Below are positions 36,210 to 44,693 of a DNA stretch of 64,000 nt, in pieces. Source of the DNA: Micromonospora sp. NBC_01699 (GTDB taxonomy: Bacteria; Actinomycetota; Actinomycetes; Mycobacteriales; Micromonosporaceae); contig NZ_CP109199.1 of NCBI RefSeq assembly GCF_036250065.1, positions 2,294,001 to 2,358,000 of the forward strand, read 5' to 3'. Both the position numbers and the translations under genes were made by a program. Under the pieces are notes generated by a model, which saw only the letters and a list, made by a program, of their open reading frames with translations, was not told the origin of the DNA and did not search any database. Within the stretch, counting starts at the first letter, position 1; each line of letters starts with the position of its first letter.

Positions 36210-36700
36210 GGGTCAACTGCCTGGTGAACGGTGAACCGCGTACCGCCGACGATGTATGGCCGGGGGAGAGCCTGCTCTACCTGCTCCGTGAACGGCTCGG
36301 CCTGCCCGGCGCCAAGAACGCCTGTGAGCAGGGAGAATGTGGCTCGTGCACGGTCTACCTGGACGGTACGCCGGTCTGTGCCTGCCTGGTGGCGGCCGGA
36401 CAGGCCCAGGACCGCGAGGTCCGTACGGTCGAGGGGTTGACCGCCCCGGACGGCACGCTGGACCGGGTGCAGCGGGCGTTCGTCACGGCCGGCGCGGTGC
36501 AGTGCGGGTTCTGCACGCCGGGGCTGATGGTGGCGGTGCACGACCTGCTGGCCCGCGACCCGGCCCCGGCCGATCAGGACATCCGGGAGGCGCTGGCCGG
36601 GAACCTGTGCCGGTGCACCGGTTACGAGCACATCATGGCGGCCGTACGGCTGGCCGCCGCCACCCCCGCAGCCACGGACGGTCACGATGATCATCATTGA
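36206..36700 (+). CDS. xanthine dehydrogenase, [2Fe-2S] subunit
   Basis: 164 residues. N-terminal plant-type ferredoxin domain with CEQGECGSCTVYLDG and the fourth Cys in VCAC. The C-terminal four-helix domain holds the second cluster (QCGFCTPGLM and LAGNLCRCTGYEHIM). The subunit links the molybdenum centre to the FAD subunit. The ATG overlaps the previous stop, and its end overlaps the deaminase start by 14 bases. The terminal GHDDHH tail is an effect of that overlap. Confidence 0.94.
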   Translation: MRVNCLVNGEPRTADDVWPGESLLYLLRERLGLPGAKNACEQGECGSCTVYLDGTPVCACLVAAGQAQDREVRTVEGLTAPDGTLDRVQRAFVTAGAVQCGFCTPGLMVAVHDLLARDPAPADQDIREALAGNLCRCTGYEHIMAAVRLAAATPAATDGHDDHH

Positions 36701-38042
36701 GGGATGCGCGGTCGCGACCGTGGACGCCGACGGCACCGAGTACCGGGACGGCCACGTGGTCGTGGACGAGGGTCGGATCGTCGCCGTCGGAGCGGGACAC
36801 GCCGGCCGCTACCACCGGTCCGTACGCCGGGTCGACGGCACCGGCTGCCTGGTCACCCCCGGCCTGGTCAACACCCACCACCACCTCTACCAGTGGGCGA
36901 CCCGGGGCCTGGCCCAGGAGGAGAACCTCTTCGGCTGGCTCGGCGCGCTCTACCCGGTCTGGGCCGGGCTCGACGCCGAGGTGGTCGCCGCCACCACCGC
37001 CGCCGGCCTCGGTTGGCTCGCCCTGTCCGGCGCCACCACCAGCACCGACCACCACTACGTCTACCCGCGCGACGCGGGCGACGTGATGGCCGCGCAGGTG
37101 CAGGCGGCGACCGAGATCGGGCTGCGGTTCCACCCCACCCGAGGCTCGATGGACCTCGGCCAATCCAACGGCGGGCTGCCGCCGGACAACATCGTCGAGG
37201 ACACCGACGACGCGCTCGCCGCCACCGAGGAGGCGATCGACCGGTTCCACGACCCGGCCGACGACGCCATGATCCGGGTCGCCGTCGCGCCCTGCTCGCC
37301 GTTCTCGGTCACCCCGAAACTGATGACCGAGGCCGCCGCGCTGGCCCGGCGCCGGGGCGTACGGCTGCACACCCACCTCGCCGAGACGATCGAGGAGGAG
37401 CACTACTGCCGCCAGACGCACGGCTGCACCCCGGTCGAGTACGCCGAACGCCTCGGTTGGCTCGGCCCGGACGTCTGGCTGGCGCACGCCGTACACCTCG
37501 ACGACCACGCCGTCGGCCGGCTCGCCGCGACCGGCACCTCGGTCGCCCACTGTCCCAGTTCCAACGCCCGGCTCGGAGCCGGCATCGCCCGGATCCGGGA
37601 CCTGCTCGACGCCGGTGTGCCGGTTGGGCTCGGTGTCGACGGGCCCGCCTCGCAGGAGGCGAACCAGCTCGGCGCCGAGCTGCGCCAGGCCCTCTACGCC
37701 GCCCGGCTGCGCGGCGGCCCGACCGCGCTCACCGCCCGGCAGGCCCTGGCGCTCGGCACCATCGGCGGCGCCCGCTGCCTCGGCCGGGCCGACCGGATCG
37801 GCTCGATCGAGCCCGGCAAGCTCGCCGACCTGACCGTGTGGCGGCTCGACGGGCTCGGCCACACCGGCATCGACGACCCGGTCGCGGCGCTGGTGTTCGG
37901 TCCGCCCGCCCCGGTCGAACTGCTGCTGGTCGGCGGCCGACCGGTGGTCGAGCGCGGCGAACTGCGAACCGCCGACGAGCGGGACCTGATCCGCCGAACC
38001 CGCCGGGCCCACCGGACCCTGACCCGAAGGGCACGCGGATGA
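36687..38042 (+). CDS. 8-oxoguanine deaminase
   Basis: 451 residues, amidohydrolase superfamily, cytoplasmic. Metal and catalytic residues appear in order: NTHHHLYQW (HxH-type ligands), TTSTDHHYVYP, RLHTHLAETIEEEHY (His and Glu), and LGVDGPASQEANQLGAELRQ (Asp ligand). These match 8-oxoguanine deaminases, which turn 8-oxoguanine into urate and so feed directly into the uricase encoded upstream. Its placement between the xanthine dehydrogenase subunits is typical of actinobacterial purine operons. Its stop overlaps the large-subunit ATG (ATGA). Confidence 0.88.
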   Translation: MIIIEGCAVATVDADGTEYRDGHVVVDEGRIVAVGAGHAGRYHRSVRRVDGTGCLVTPGLVNTHHHLYQWATRGLAQEENLFGWLGALYPVWAGLDAEVVAATTAAGLGWLALSGATTSTDHHYVYPRDAGDVMAAQVQAATEIGLRFHPTRGSMDLGQSNGGLPPDNIVEDTDDALAATEEAIDRFHDPADDAMIRVAVAPCSPFSVTPKLMTEAAALARRRGVRLHTHLAETIEEEHYCRQTHGCTPVEYAERLGWLGPDVWLAHAVHLDDHAVGRLAATGTSVAHCPSSNARLGAGIARIRDLLDAGVPVGLGVDGPASQEANQLGAELRQALYAARLRGGPTALTARQALALGTIGGARCLGRADRIGSIEPGKLADLTVWRLDGLGHTGIDDPVAALVFGPPAPVELLLVGGRPVVERGELRTADERDLIRRTRRAHRTLTRRARG

Positions 38043-40384
38043 GCACCCCGGTCGGCACCGCCCCATCCAGCACCGCCTCATCCAGCACCGCCCCATCCAG
38101 CACCGCCCCGCCCAGCACCGCCCCACCGATCACGGCTCCGCCCAGCACCGCTCGGGAGAGCGGCGTGGTCGAGGGTGGCGTCGGGCGGAGTGCTCGGCGG
38201 CCGGACGGGCGGCTGAAGGTCACCGGGGAGTTCGCCTTCTCCTCCGACCTGTGGGCCGACGACATGCTCTGGGGCGCGACCCTGCGCAGCCCGTACCCCC
38301 GGGCCCGACTGCGCGGCATCGACCTGACCGCGGCGCTCGCCCTGCCGGGGGTGTACGCGGTGCTCACCGCCGACGACGTGCCCGGCACCAGGACCTACGG
38401 CCTGGAGATCGCCGACCAGCCGGTACTGGCCTGGGCCGACGTGCACTACCAGGGCGAGGCGATCGCCATCGTGGCCGCCGACCACCCGGAGACCGCCCGC
38501 CGCGCGGTGGCCCGGATCGAGGTCGACTACGAGGTGATCGACCCGGTCACCGACGCCGAGGCGGCACTGGCCGGCGGGCACCTGGTCCGGCACGTCCCGG
38601 TCCGGTACGGCGACCCCGAGGCGACCGCCGACGTGGTGGTCACCGGCGAGTACCGGGTAGGCATGCAGGACCAGGCGTTCCTCGGCCCGGAGTCCGGGCT
38701 CGCCGTGCCCGCCGAGGACGGCGGCGTCGACCTGTTCATCGCCACCCAGTGGCTACACGTCGACCAGGCGCAGGTGGCCGCCTGCCTCGGCCTGCCGCCG
38801 GAGCTGGTCCGGCTCAGCCTGGCCGGGGTCGGCGGTGCGTTCGGCGCCCGCGAGGACCTGTCCATGCAGGTGCACGCCAGCCTGTTGGCATTGCACACCC
38901 GGCGACCGGTGAAGATGGTCTACTCCCGCGAGGAGTCGTTCTTCGGGCACGTGCACCGGCACCCGGCGATCCTGCGCTACGAGCACGGCGCCAGGCGCGA
39001 CGGCACACTCGTCTACGTCCGGGCCCGGATCCTGCTCGACGGCGGTGCCTACACCTCCAGCACCCCGGCCGTGGTCGCCAACGCCGCCACCCTCGGCATC
39101 GGCCCCTACCGGGTCCCGAACGTGACCATGGACGCGTACGGGGTGCGGACCAACAACCCGCCGTGCGGGGCGATGCGCGGCTTCGGCGCGGTCCAGGCGT
39201 GCTTCGCGTACGAATCGCAGATGGACCGGCTCGCCGACGTACTCGGGCTCGATCCGGTGGAGCTACGCACCCGTAATGCGCAGGCCGAGGGCTCGGTGAT
39301 GCCGACCGGGCAGGTGATCGAGGGGCCGGCACCGGTGGCCGAGCTGCTGGCCCTGGTCCGGAACCGACCGGCGGCGCCACCGGCCGCCGACGACCCACGG
39401 GAACGACCCGGTGGGGTGGCCAACACCACGCGCGGCGAGGGGGTCGTACGAGGTGTTGGCTACGCCATCGGGATCAAGAACGTCTGCTTCTCCGAGGGCT
39501 TCGACGACTACGCCACCGCGCGGGTCCGGCTGGAGCTGATCAACGGCGAGCCGGCGGTGCTGGTGCACACCGCCGCCGCCGAGGTCGGCCAGGGCCTGGT
39601 CACCGTGCAGGCGCAGATCGCCCGTACCGAACTGGGCGTCGGGCGGGTCACCGTGGCGACCGCCGACACCGCCGTGGGCAGCGCCGGGTCGTCGTCGGCG
39701 TCACGGCAGACGTACATGACCGGGGGCGCGGTCCGGGCGGCCTGCCAGGCCGTACGGGAGAAGCTGTTCGCCCGCCTCGGCCCCGCCGCCGATCCCGGAC
39801 TGCGCCTGGTCGACGGGCGGGTGCTCAGCGGTGCCGGTGACGTCGTCGCCGACCTGGTTGAACTGCTCGGTGACGAGCCGTTGGAGGAGACCGTGCAGTG
39901 GCGGCACCGGCCAACCGAGTCGCTGCACCCGCTCACCGGCCAGGGCAACGCCCACGTCCAGTACGCCTTCGCCGCACACCGCGCCACGGTCGACGTCGAC
40001 ACCGAACTCGGCCTGGTCCGGGTGGTCGAGATCGCCACCGCGCAGGACGTCGGCAGGGCGGTCAACCCGCAGGCGGTGCTGGGGCAGATCCACGGCGGCA
40101 CCATCCAGGGGCTCGGGCTGGCGGTGATGGAGGAGATCCAGGTGGTCGACGGGCTGATCCGCAACCCGTCCTTCACCGACTACCTGATCCCGACCATCCT
40201 CGACTCGCCGCCGATGCTGGTGGACGTGCTGGAGTTGGCCGACCCGCACGCCCCGTACGGGCTGCGCGGGGTGGGGGAGCCGCCGACCATCTCGTCCACC
40301 CCGGCGGTGGTAGCCGCCATCCGAGCCGCCACCGGCCTGGCCCTCACCACCGTCCCCGTACGCCCCGAACACCTGACGGGCTGA
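38039..40384 (+). CDS. xanthine dehydrogenase, molybdopterin-binding subunit
   Basis: 781 residues. After an N-terminal low-complexity segment (about 40 residues of Ser/Thr/Ala/Pro repeats) come the a/b hammerhead (RRPDGRLKVTGEFAFSSDLW) and the Mo-binding domains. These include GVGGAFGAREDLSMQVHASL, MRGFGAVQACFAYESQMDR, VGSAGSSSASRQTYMTGGAV and the catalytic-Glu motif GVGEPPTISSTPAVV. It hydroxylates hypoxanthine/xanthine to urate at the molybdenum centre. It is the last gene of the coupled operon. The repetitive N-terminus is not part of the usual enzyme. Confidence 0.93.
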   Translation: MSTPVGTAPSSTASSSTAPSSTAPPSTAPPITAPPSTARESGVVEGGVGRSARRPDGRLKVTGEFAFSSDLWADDMLWGATLRSPYPRARLRGIDLTAALALPGVYAVLTADDVPGTRTYGLEIADQPVLAWADVHYQGEAIAIVAADHPETARRAVARIEVDYEVIDPVTDAEAALAGGHLVRHVPVRYGDPEATADVVVTGEYRVGMQDQAFLGPESGLAVPAEDGGVDLFIATQWLHVDQAQVAACLGLPPELVRLSLAGVGGAFGAREDLSMQVHASLLALHTRRPVKMVYSREESFFGHVHRHPAILRYEHGARRDGTLVYVRARILLDGGAYTSSTPAVVANAATLGIGPYRVPNVTMDAYGVRTNNPPCGAMRGFGAVQACFAYESQMDRLADVLGLDPVELRTRNAQAEGSVMPTGQVIEGPAPVAELLALVRNRPAAPPAADDPRERPGGVANTTRGEGVVRGVGYAIGIKNVCFSEGFDDYATARVRLELINGEPAVLVHTAAAEVGQGLVTVQAQIARTELGVGRVTVATADTAVGSAGSSSASRQTYMTGGAVRAACQAVREKLFARLGPAADPGLRLVDGRVLSGAGDVVADLVELLGDEPLEETVQWRHRPTESLHPLTGQGNAHVQYAFAAHRATVDVDTELGLVRVVEIATAQDVGRAVNPQAVLGQIHGGTIQGLGLAVMEEIQVVDGLIRNPSFTDYLIPTILDSPPMLVDVLELADPHAPYGLRGVGEPPTISSTPAVVAAIRAATGLALTTVPVRPEHLTG
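38065..38152 (+). repeat. 15-bp tandem repeats at the start of the molybdenum subunit
   Basis: Five to six imperfect units related to ATCCAGCACCGCCCC encode (S/P)STAP pentapeptides near the N-terminus of the enzyme. All units keep frame. This is the second tandem-repeat extension of a catabolic enzyme within 4 kb. Confidence 0.8.
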
Positions 40385-40496
40385 CGCCGCCGGAAGCGTT
40401 CAAAAATATCTGTGGTGGGATGTCGAGGACGGCGCGCGTGCTTCTACCTCCCTGTGAGAGCGCCGCAGACGGGCGCCAGACGGAGGAGCAGACACG

Positions 40497-40898
40497 ATGA
40501 AGTACATGTTGCTGATGCAGTTCAGCGCCCAGAACACCGACTTCCCCTCGATCGACACCTGGACCCCCGAGGAGATCAAGGCCCACATCGGCTTCATGCA
40601 CGACACCAACGGCAAGCTGATGGCCGCCGGGGAGTGGGTCGACGGGCAGGGCCTGTCCGGGCCGGAACAGGCCAAGATCGTACGGGCCGGTGGTGGCGGG
40701 GCGGCCGTGATCACCGAGGGGCCGTTCGCCGAGACGAAGGAGTTCCTCGCCGGCTACTGGATCGTCGACACCGACACCCCGGAGCGGGCCATCGAACTCG
40801 CCACGCAGATCTCGGCCGCGCCCGGCCCCGGCGGTCGCCCGCTCAACATGCCGATCGAGGTACGTCCGGTCATGTCCGGGCCGCCGCAGGATGTGTGA
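40497..40898 (+). CDS. YciI/DGPF-family protein
   Basis: 133 residues. MKYMLLMQFSAQNTDFPS and the DGPF-type motif VITEGPFAETKEFLAGYWIVD identify the YciI-like (DGPF) family, ferredoxin-like dimers with a conserved His/Asp pocket and no settled reaction. Such genes regularly precede ECF sigma factors of the type encoded next. The ATG follows CGGAGGAG. The stop TGA at 40896 is followed directly by the sigma gene in the same reading frame. Confidence 0.92.
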   Translation: MKYMLLMQFSAQNTDFPSIDTWTPEEIKAHIGFMHDTNGKLMAAGEWVDGQGLSGPEQAKIVRAGGGGAAVITEGPFAETKEFLAGYWIVDTDTPERAIELATQISAAPGPGGRPLNMPIEVRPVMSGPPQDV

Positions 40899-40901
40899 CA
40901 A

Positions 40902-42167
40902 CTGAACCCCAACCGACCCGTCGAGGACCTGCTGCGCGAGCTGGCGCCGCAGGTCGTCGGCGTACTCACCCGCCGGTTCGGTGACTTCACCACCGCCGAG
41001 GACGCCGTGCAGGAGGCGTTGCTGGCAGCCGCTACGCAGTGGCCGCAGGAGGGCCTGCCGGACAACCCACGGGGCTGGCTGATCCAGGTCGGCTACCGCA
41101 GGATGATCGAGCACGTACGCGGCGAGCAGGCCCGGCGCAACCGGGAGGACCTGGCCGCCCGACGCGAGCCGTACGACCAGATGTCGGCGCCCCCGGCGGA
41201 CCTCGAACTGACCGCGGACCGGGACGACACGCTGGTCCTGCTCTTCATGTGCTGCCACCCGGCGCTGTCGCCGACCTCGGCGATATCGCTGACCCTGCGC
41301 GCGGTCGGCGGCCTGTCCACGGCCGAGATCGCCCGCGCGTTCCTCGTGCCCGAGGCCACGATGGCGCAGCGGATCAGCCGAGCCAAGCAGCGGATCAAAT
41401 CCTCCGGCGTCCCGTTCTCGATGCCGGACGCCGCCGACCGGGCCCGCCGGCTGGACGCCGTGCTGCACGTGCTCTACCTGATCTTCAACGAGGGCCACAC
41501 CAGCAGCGCCGGCCCCGACCTGCGGCGGGTCGAGCTGTCCGGTGAGGCGATCCGGCTGGCCCGAGCCCTGCACGCCCTGCTGCCGACCGACAGCGAGGTC
41601 GCCGGGCTGCTGGCGCTGATGCTGCTCACCGAGGCCCGCAGTCCGGCGCGGACCGGCCCCGGCGGCGAGCTGATCTCCCTGGCCGACCAGGACCGTGGCC
41701 GCTGGGACGGCGCCGCGATCGCCGAGGGCGTCGCGCTGGTCATCGCCGCGCTGCCCCGTGGCCCCGTCGGGCCCTACCAGATCCAGGCCGCCATCGCCGC
41801 GCTGCACGACGAGGCACCGAGCGCGGAGAAGACCGACTGGCCGCAGATCCGTGCCCTTTACCAGGTGCTGGAACGCCACTCGGCAAACCCGGTGGTGTCG
41901 CTCAACCTGGCCGTGGCAACCGCCATGGTGTACGGGCCGACCGCCGGCCTCGAAGCCCTCGCCGCCCTGGACGCCGACCCCCGGATGGCCGGACACCACC
42001 GCCTCTACGCGGCCAGGGCGCACCTGTACGAGATGGCCGGCAACCTCCCAGCCGCGATCGACAACTACCGAGCCGCAGCCGGTCGCACCACCAGCCGCCC
42101 CGAACAGCACTACCTGACCCTACGAGCCGCCCGCCTAACAAACCCCCTCAAAACAAACACCCCCTAA
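40902..42167 (+). CDS. ECF-type sigma factor with C-terminal DUF6596 domain
   Basis: 421 residues if translation begins at the CTG at 40902. Region 2 (VEDLLRELAPQVVGVLTRRF, EDAVQEALLAAATQWPQEG, PDNPRGWLIQVGYRRMIEH) and region 4 (SLTLRAVGGLSTAEIARAF, PEATMAQRISRAKQRIKSSG) are clear. A long C-terminal DUF6596/TPR-like part follows. The start is odd: the only ATG/GTG/TTG in frame before the conserved region 2 is too far inside (GTG 41007). A GTG at 40895 that would give the expected N-terminus VTTEPQP is one base out of frame. So either CTG initiates, or a one-base indel lies between about 40900 and 40920. Confidence 0.82.
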   Translation: MNPNRPVEDLLRELAPQVVGVLTRRFGDFTTAEDAVQEALLAAATQWPQEGLPDNPRGWLIQVGYRRMIEHVRGEQARRNREDLAARREPYDQMSAPPADLELTADRDDTLVLLFMCCHPALSPTSAISLTLRAVGGLSTAEIARAFLVPEATMAQRISRAKQRIKSSGVPFSMPDAADRARRLDAVLHVLYLIFNEGHTSSAGPDLRRVELSGEAIRLARALHALLPTDSEVAGLLALMLLTEARSPARTGPGGELISLADQDRGRWDGAAIAEGVALVIAALPRGPVGPYQIQAAIAALHDEAPSAEKTDWPQIRALYQVLERHSANPVVSLNLAVATAMVYGPTAGLEALAALDADPRMAGHHRLYAARAHLYEMAGNLPAAIDNYRAAAGRTTSRPEQHYLTLRAARLTNPLKTNTP

Positions 42168-42202
42168 CCTCCACACCCCCCGCCCGCACCACCAATTCCG
42201 TC

Positions 42203-42271
42203 GATCTTGCACTTGTGGCGCCCGAATTGGCGCATTCATCCGGATTTGCGCACCACCACAACTGCAAGATC
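42203..42271. repeat. long imperfect inverted repeat, REP-like or terminator
   Basis: GATCTTGCACTTGTGG (42203-42218) pairs with CCACAACTGCAAGATC (42256-42271) with a single mismatch, around a 37-base centre that is itself partly symmetric. It lies between convergent genes, starting 36 bases after the sigma-factor stop. Its moderate GC and extended stem look like a dispersed palindromic element serving as a terminator. Confidence 0.55.
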
Positions 42272-42276
42272 GTCGC

Positions 42277-42319
42277 GTGGGGTGGGGTGGGTGGGGGTGG
42301 GGGTGGGGGTGGGGGTGGT
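42277..42319 (+). other. G-run tract with quadruplex potential
   Basis: A run of (G)nT units, including four consecutive GGGGGT hexamers, gives at least six runs of three or more G on the plus strand. It ends at the stop codon of the opposite-strand LRV gene. By sequence rule it can form G-quadruplexes. Confidence 0.6.
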
Positions 42320-43225
42320 TTAGCGGGGGGTTTCGCGGTGGCGGGTGGGGGCGGTGGTTGGTCGTCGGGCGCCGACGCGGGGGGTACGGACGGTGGCGGT
42401 TTTGCGGGGCGTTCGGCCGAAGTCTCGGGCTGCGGCGGCGACGCTTTCGTCGGGGTCGTCTTCGAGCGCTTGCCGGATGTGCGGCGGGACGAGGGTGGAC
42501 GTCGCCATCGACAGCCGTACCTGGACGGCGCGGTCGTCGACCAGGCGGTGCAGGTCGTCCTCGTCCAGTTCGAGCGAGCGGACGAGCGTGGCCCGGACGT
42601 CGACCACGGAATCGCGGGCCAGTACGCCGCGCTGCTCTACGCTGGTCCGGGTGTTGCGGGCCACCCCCTTGCGTACGCGCGCCGTCCGGTCCGCCAGCAG
42701 GGCGGTGATCACGTCGGGGTCGTGGGTGTGGATGGCGAGTCGTTCCCGTACCTCGGGTGAGACATCGTTGATCAGCATCGCGGCCAGGTCGGGTTCGAGT
42801 TCCCGGCTCTCGGCGAGCAGCCCGCGCAGCTCCTTGTCCTGTGCCTCGGCCATCGCCCGGCGCACCGACTCGTCGCAGCCCGGGTTGCCGGCGACCGCCC
42901 AGCGGACCCACCGGTCGGCGTCGCGGACCAGCCGCAGCAGGTTGCCGACCGAGGTCGACGGGTTGCGCGCGACCGCCTCGCGGACGTCACGATCATGGTC
43001 GCGGGTCAGCGGCCGCAGAGCCTGTGCCGGTGCGTCCGTACGGGTCGCCACCGCCTTGCGGACCACGGGTGACGCGTCGGAGGCCAACTCGTAGAGCGTC
43101 GTCTGCGTCGTGGCGGGGTGCTGTGCGAGGGCAAGCCGAGCGTCGACACTCCCGCCGATGTCGCGATGAGCGGTGTCCGACCCGCCGTGCTGGTCGGACT
43201 CGCCGATGTCCTGCTGCTTTCCCAT
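42320..43225 (-). CDS. leucine-rich-repeat-variant (LRV/HEAT-like) protein
   Basis: 301 residues built almost wholly of about 24-residue helical repeats with the LRV pattern: DASPVVRKAVATRTDAPAQA, DHDRDVREAVARNPSTSVGN, DADRWVRWAVAGNPGCDESV, DVSPEVRERLAIHTHDPDVI and others, at least eight in a row. The C-terminal 40 residues are Arg/Thr/Pro-rich. There is no signal peptide, no enzymatic domain and no Fe-S cysteines as in the founding LRV protein. It is probably a cytoplasmic protein-binding scaffold; partner unknown. It converges with the sigma-factor gene. Confidence 0.8.
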   Translation of the reverse strand: MGKQQDIGESDQHGGSDTAHRDIGGSVDARLALAQHPATTQTTLYELASDASPVVRKAVATRTDAPAQALRPLTRDHDRDVREAVARNPSTSVGNLLRLVRDADRWVRWAVAGNPGCDESVRRAMAEAQDKELRGLLAESRELEPDLAAMLINDVSPEVRERLAIHTHDPDVITALLADRTARVRKGVARNTRTSVEQRGVLARDSVVDVRATLVRSLELDEDDLHRLVDDRAVQVRLSMATSTLVPPHIRQALEDDPDESVAAAARDFGRTPRKTATVRTPRVGARRPTTAPTRHRETPR

Positions 43226-43298
43226 GGGTGAAATCCTCTCACGGGACGACTCGGGTATCGCGGGCGTGCGGCGGAGCTGGCCACGGCACGCCCCGGCG

Positions 43299-43964
43299 TC
43301 ACCTCTTCACGGCGAAGGTCTGCTTCGCCAGCTGGTACGCCGGCATCATCTCCTCGACCTCGTCGTTGTCGAAACCGCCGAGGGTCAGCAGCACCGCGCC
43401 CAGCGGTGTCTCCACCATCAGCGCGGCGCCCCGGGTCGCCTCGTCGTCCAGCTCGTCTTTCCGCAGGAAGCTCGCCTCGATCGCGCTGATCGAACCGGCC
43501 TTCGTGTCCCGGTACTGCACCTCGGTAAGGGTGCCGTAGTCGGCGAGGAACTCCTCCAGCGCCTGGCGCGGCGGGACGGTGTCGTCGTCGACGGTCCAGA
43601 CCCGGAGGAACCCGATGTTGCCGGCCGGCTTCGCGTCGATCTCGCAGCGCATGGTCGAGCCGCCCCACTCCGTCAACGCCGCCCACTCCCCGGTGACCTC
43701 GACCGGCTTGGCCAGCCACCGGTCCGGCAGGTCGAAGATGACGGGCAGGACGCACGGCGTACGGCTGGCGCCGACCTTCGTGGCGGCGGCGGCCGGCGCG
43801 ACGTTGTCGTACCACGGGGGGCCGGGCGGCGTCGACGTCGCGGCGCTCGCCGAGGCCGTACCGGTGGCCGGGGTGCCCTTTCCGGCGTCGGCACAGCCGG
43901 CGGCGAGCGAGATGGTGAGCGCGGCCAGCGCCGCCGTACGAAGTCGTTGCCCCACGTTGTCCAC
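43299..43964 (-). CDS. secreted lipoprotein, unknown function
   Basis: 221 residues from a GTG behind CGGGGAG. A signal peptide with a good lipobox (LTISLAAGCADAGKG, Cys at about 22) precedes a short Ser/Thr/Ala linker and a compact domain of about 170 residues (CVLPVIFDLPDRWLAKPVEV ... MMPAYQLAKQTFAVKR). The domain resembles actinomycete lipoproteins of LpqN/PsbP-like shape, but I cannot assign a family. It lies 73 bases downstream of the LRV gene start on the same strand. Confidence 0.7.
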   Translation of the reverse strand: MDNVGQRLRTAALAALTISLAAGCADAGKGTPATGTASASAATSTPPGPPWYDNVAPAAAATKVGASRTPCVLPVIFDLPDRWLAKPVEVTGEWAALTEWGGSTMRCEIDAKPAGNIGFLRVWTVDDDTVPPRQALEEFLADYGTLTEVQYRDTKAGSISAIEASFLRKDELDDEATRGAALMVETPLGAVLLTLGGFDNDEVEEMMPAYQLAKQTFAVKR

Positions 43965-44074
43965 TCCCCGTTGTTGATCGAGCCGAGCCAGCAAACCCGA
44001 GCGGCCCGGCGAAGTCAATTTCCTGCCACGTCAATCTGGTGGAGCGGGGCCGGGACGTGGCAGCGTGCCCCGAC

Positions 44075-44569
44075 ATGGGCGATCAGAACGAGGCGGTGTT
44101 GGCGCAGGCGGTGCGGCTGCGAGAGGAGGGGAGCGCGCGGGCACGGGAGCGACTGGTGGATCTGGCGGATCGGCATCCGCAGGACGCGGCGGTCGCGTAC
44201 CAGGCCGCATGGGCGCACGACTCCGCCGAACTGGAGGCGGAGGCGGTCCCGTTCTACGAGCGGGCGCTGGGCGGTACGGGGCTGTCGGCCGAGGACCGGC
44301 ACGGGGCGTACCTGGGGCTGGGCAGCACCTACCGGGTGCTGGGCCGGTACGACGAGTCGCTGACCACGCTGCGTCGCGCCCTGGACGAGTTCCCCGAGGA
44401 CGCCGCCCTGCTGACCTTCCTGGCCATGGCGCTCTACAACGTCGGCGAGTCCCGGCAGGCCGTGCGGACCCTACTCAAGGTCGTCGTCGCCACCAGCGGG
44501 GACGCGCGGGTACGGGAGTACCGCCGGGCGATCGGGTACTACGCCGACAACCTGGACGAGACCCAGTAG
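44075..44569 (+). CDS. tetratricopeptide-repeat protein
   Basis: 164 residues (an ATG at 44039 would add 12). TPR-like helix pairs are recognisable: PQDAAVAYQAAWAHDSAELE followed by AVPFYERALG, YLGLGSTYRVLGRYDESLTT and ALLTFLAMALYNVGESRQAV. The sequence corresponds to a family of short bacterial TPR proteins with no enzymatic part. It is cytoplasmic and probably mediates protein-protein contact. It is divergent from the lipoprotein gene. Confidence 0.75.
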   Translation: MGDQNEAVLAQAVRLREEGSARARERLVDLADRHPQDAAVAYQAAWAHDSAELEAEAVPFYERALGGTGLSAEDRHGAYLGLGSTYRVLGRYDESLTTLRRALDEFPEDAALLTFLAMALYNVGESRQAVRTLLKVVVATSGDARVREYRRAIGYYADNLDETQ

Positions 44570-44693
44570 GCGTTCCGTAGAAGCCCAGGTCAGGGGCTTT
44601 CCACCGGTTTAGAGTCGGGTGTGACCCGGCTCGACCGGTGATCGGCCCGTGCCGAGTGCCCGTCTGCCTCGCCGACGTAGTGGAAGGGCGACG

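Noticed and set aside
36704-38038. Long N-terminal extension of the molybdenum subunit frame
   Set aside because: It is the shifted-frame shadow of the 8-oxoguanine deaminase gene. The ATGA overlap at 38039 gives the proper start.
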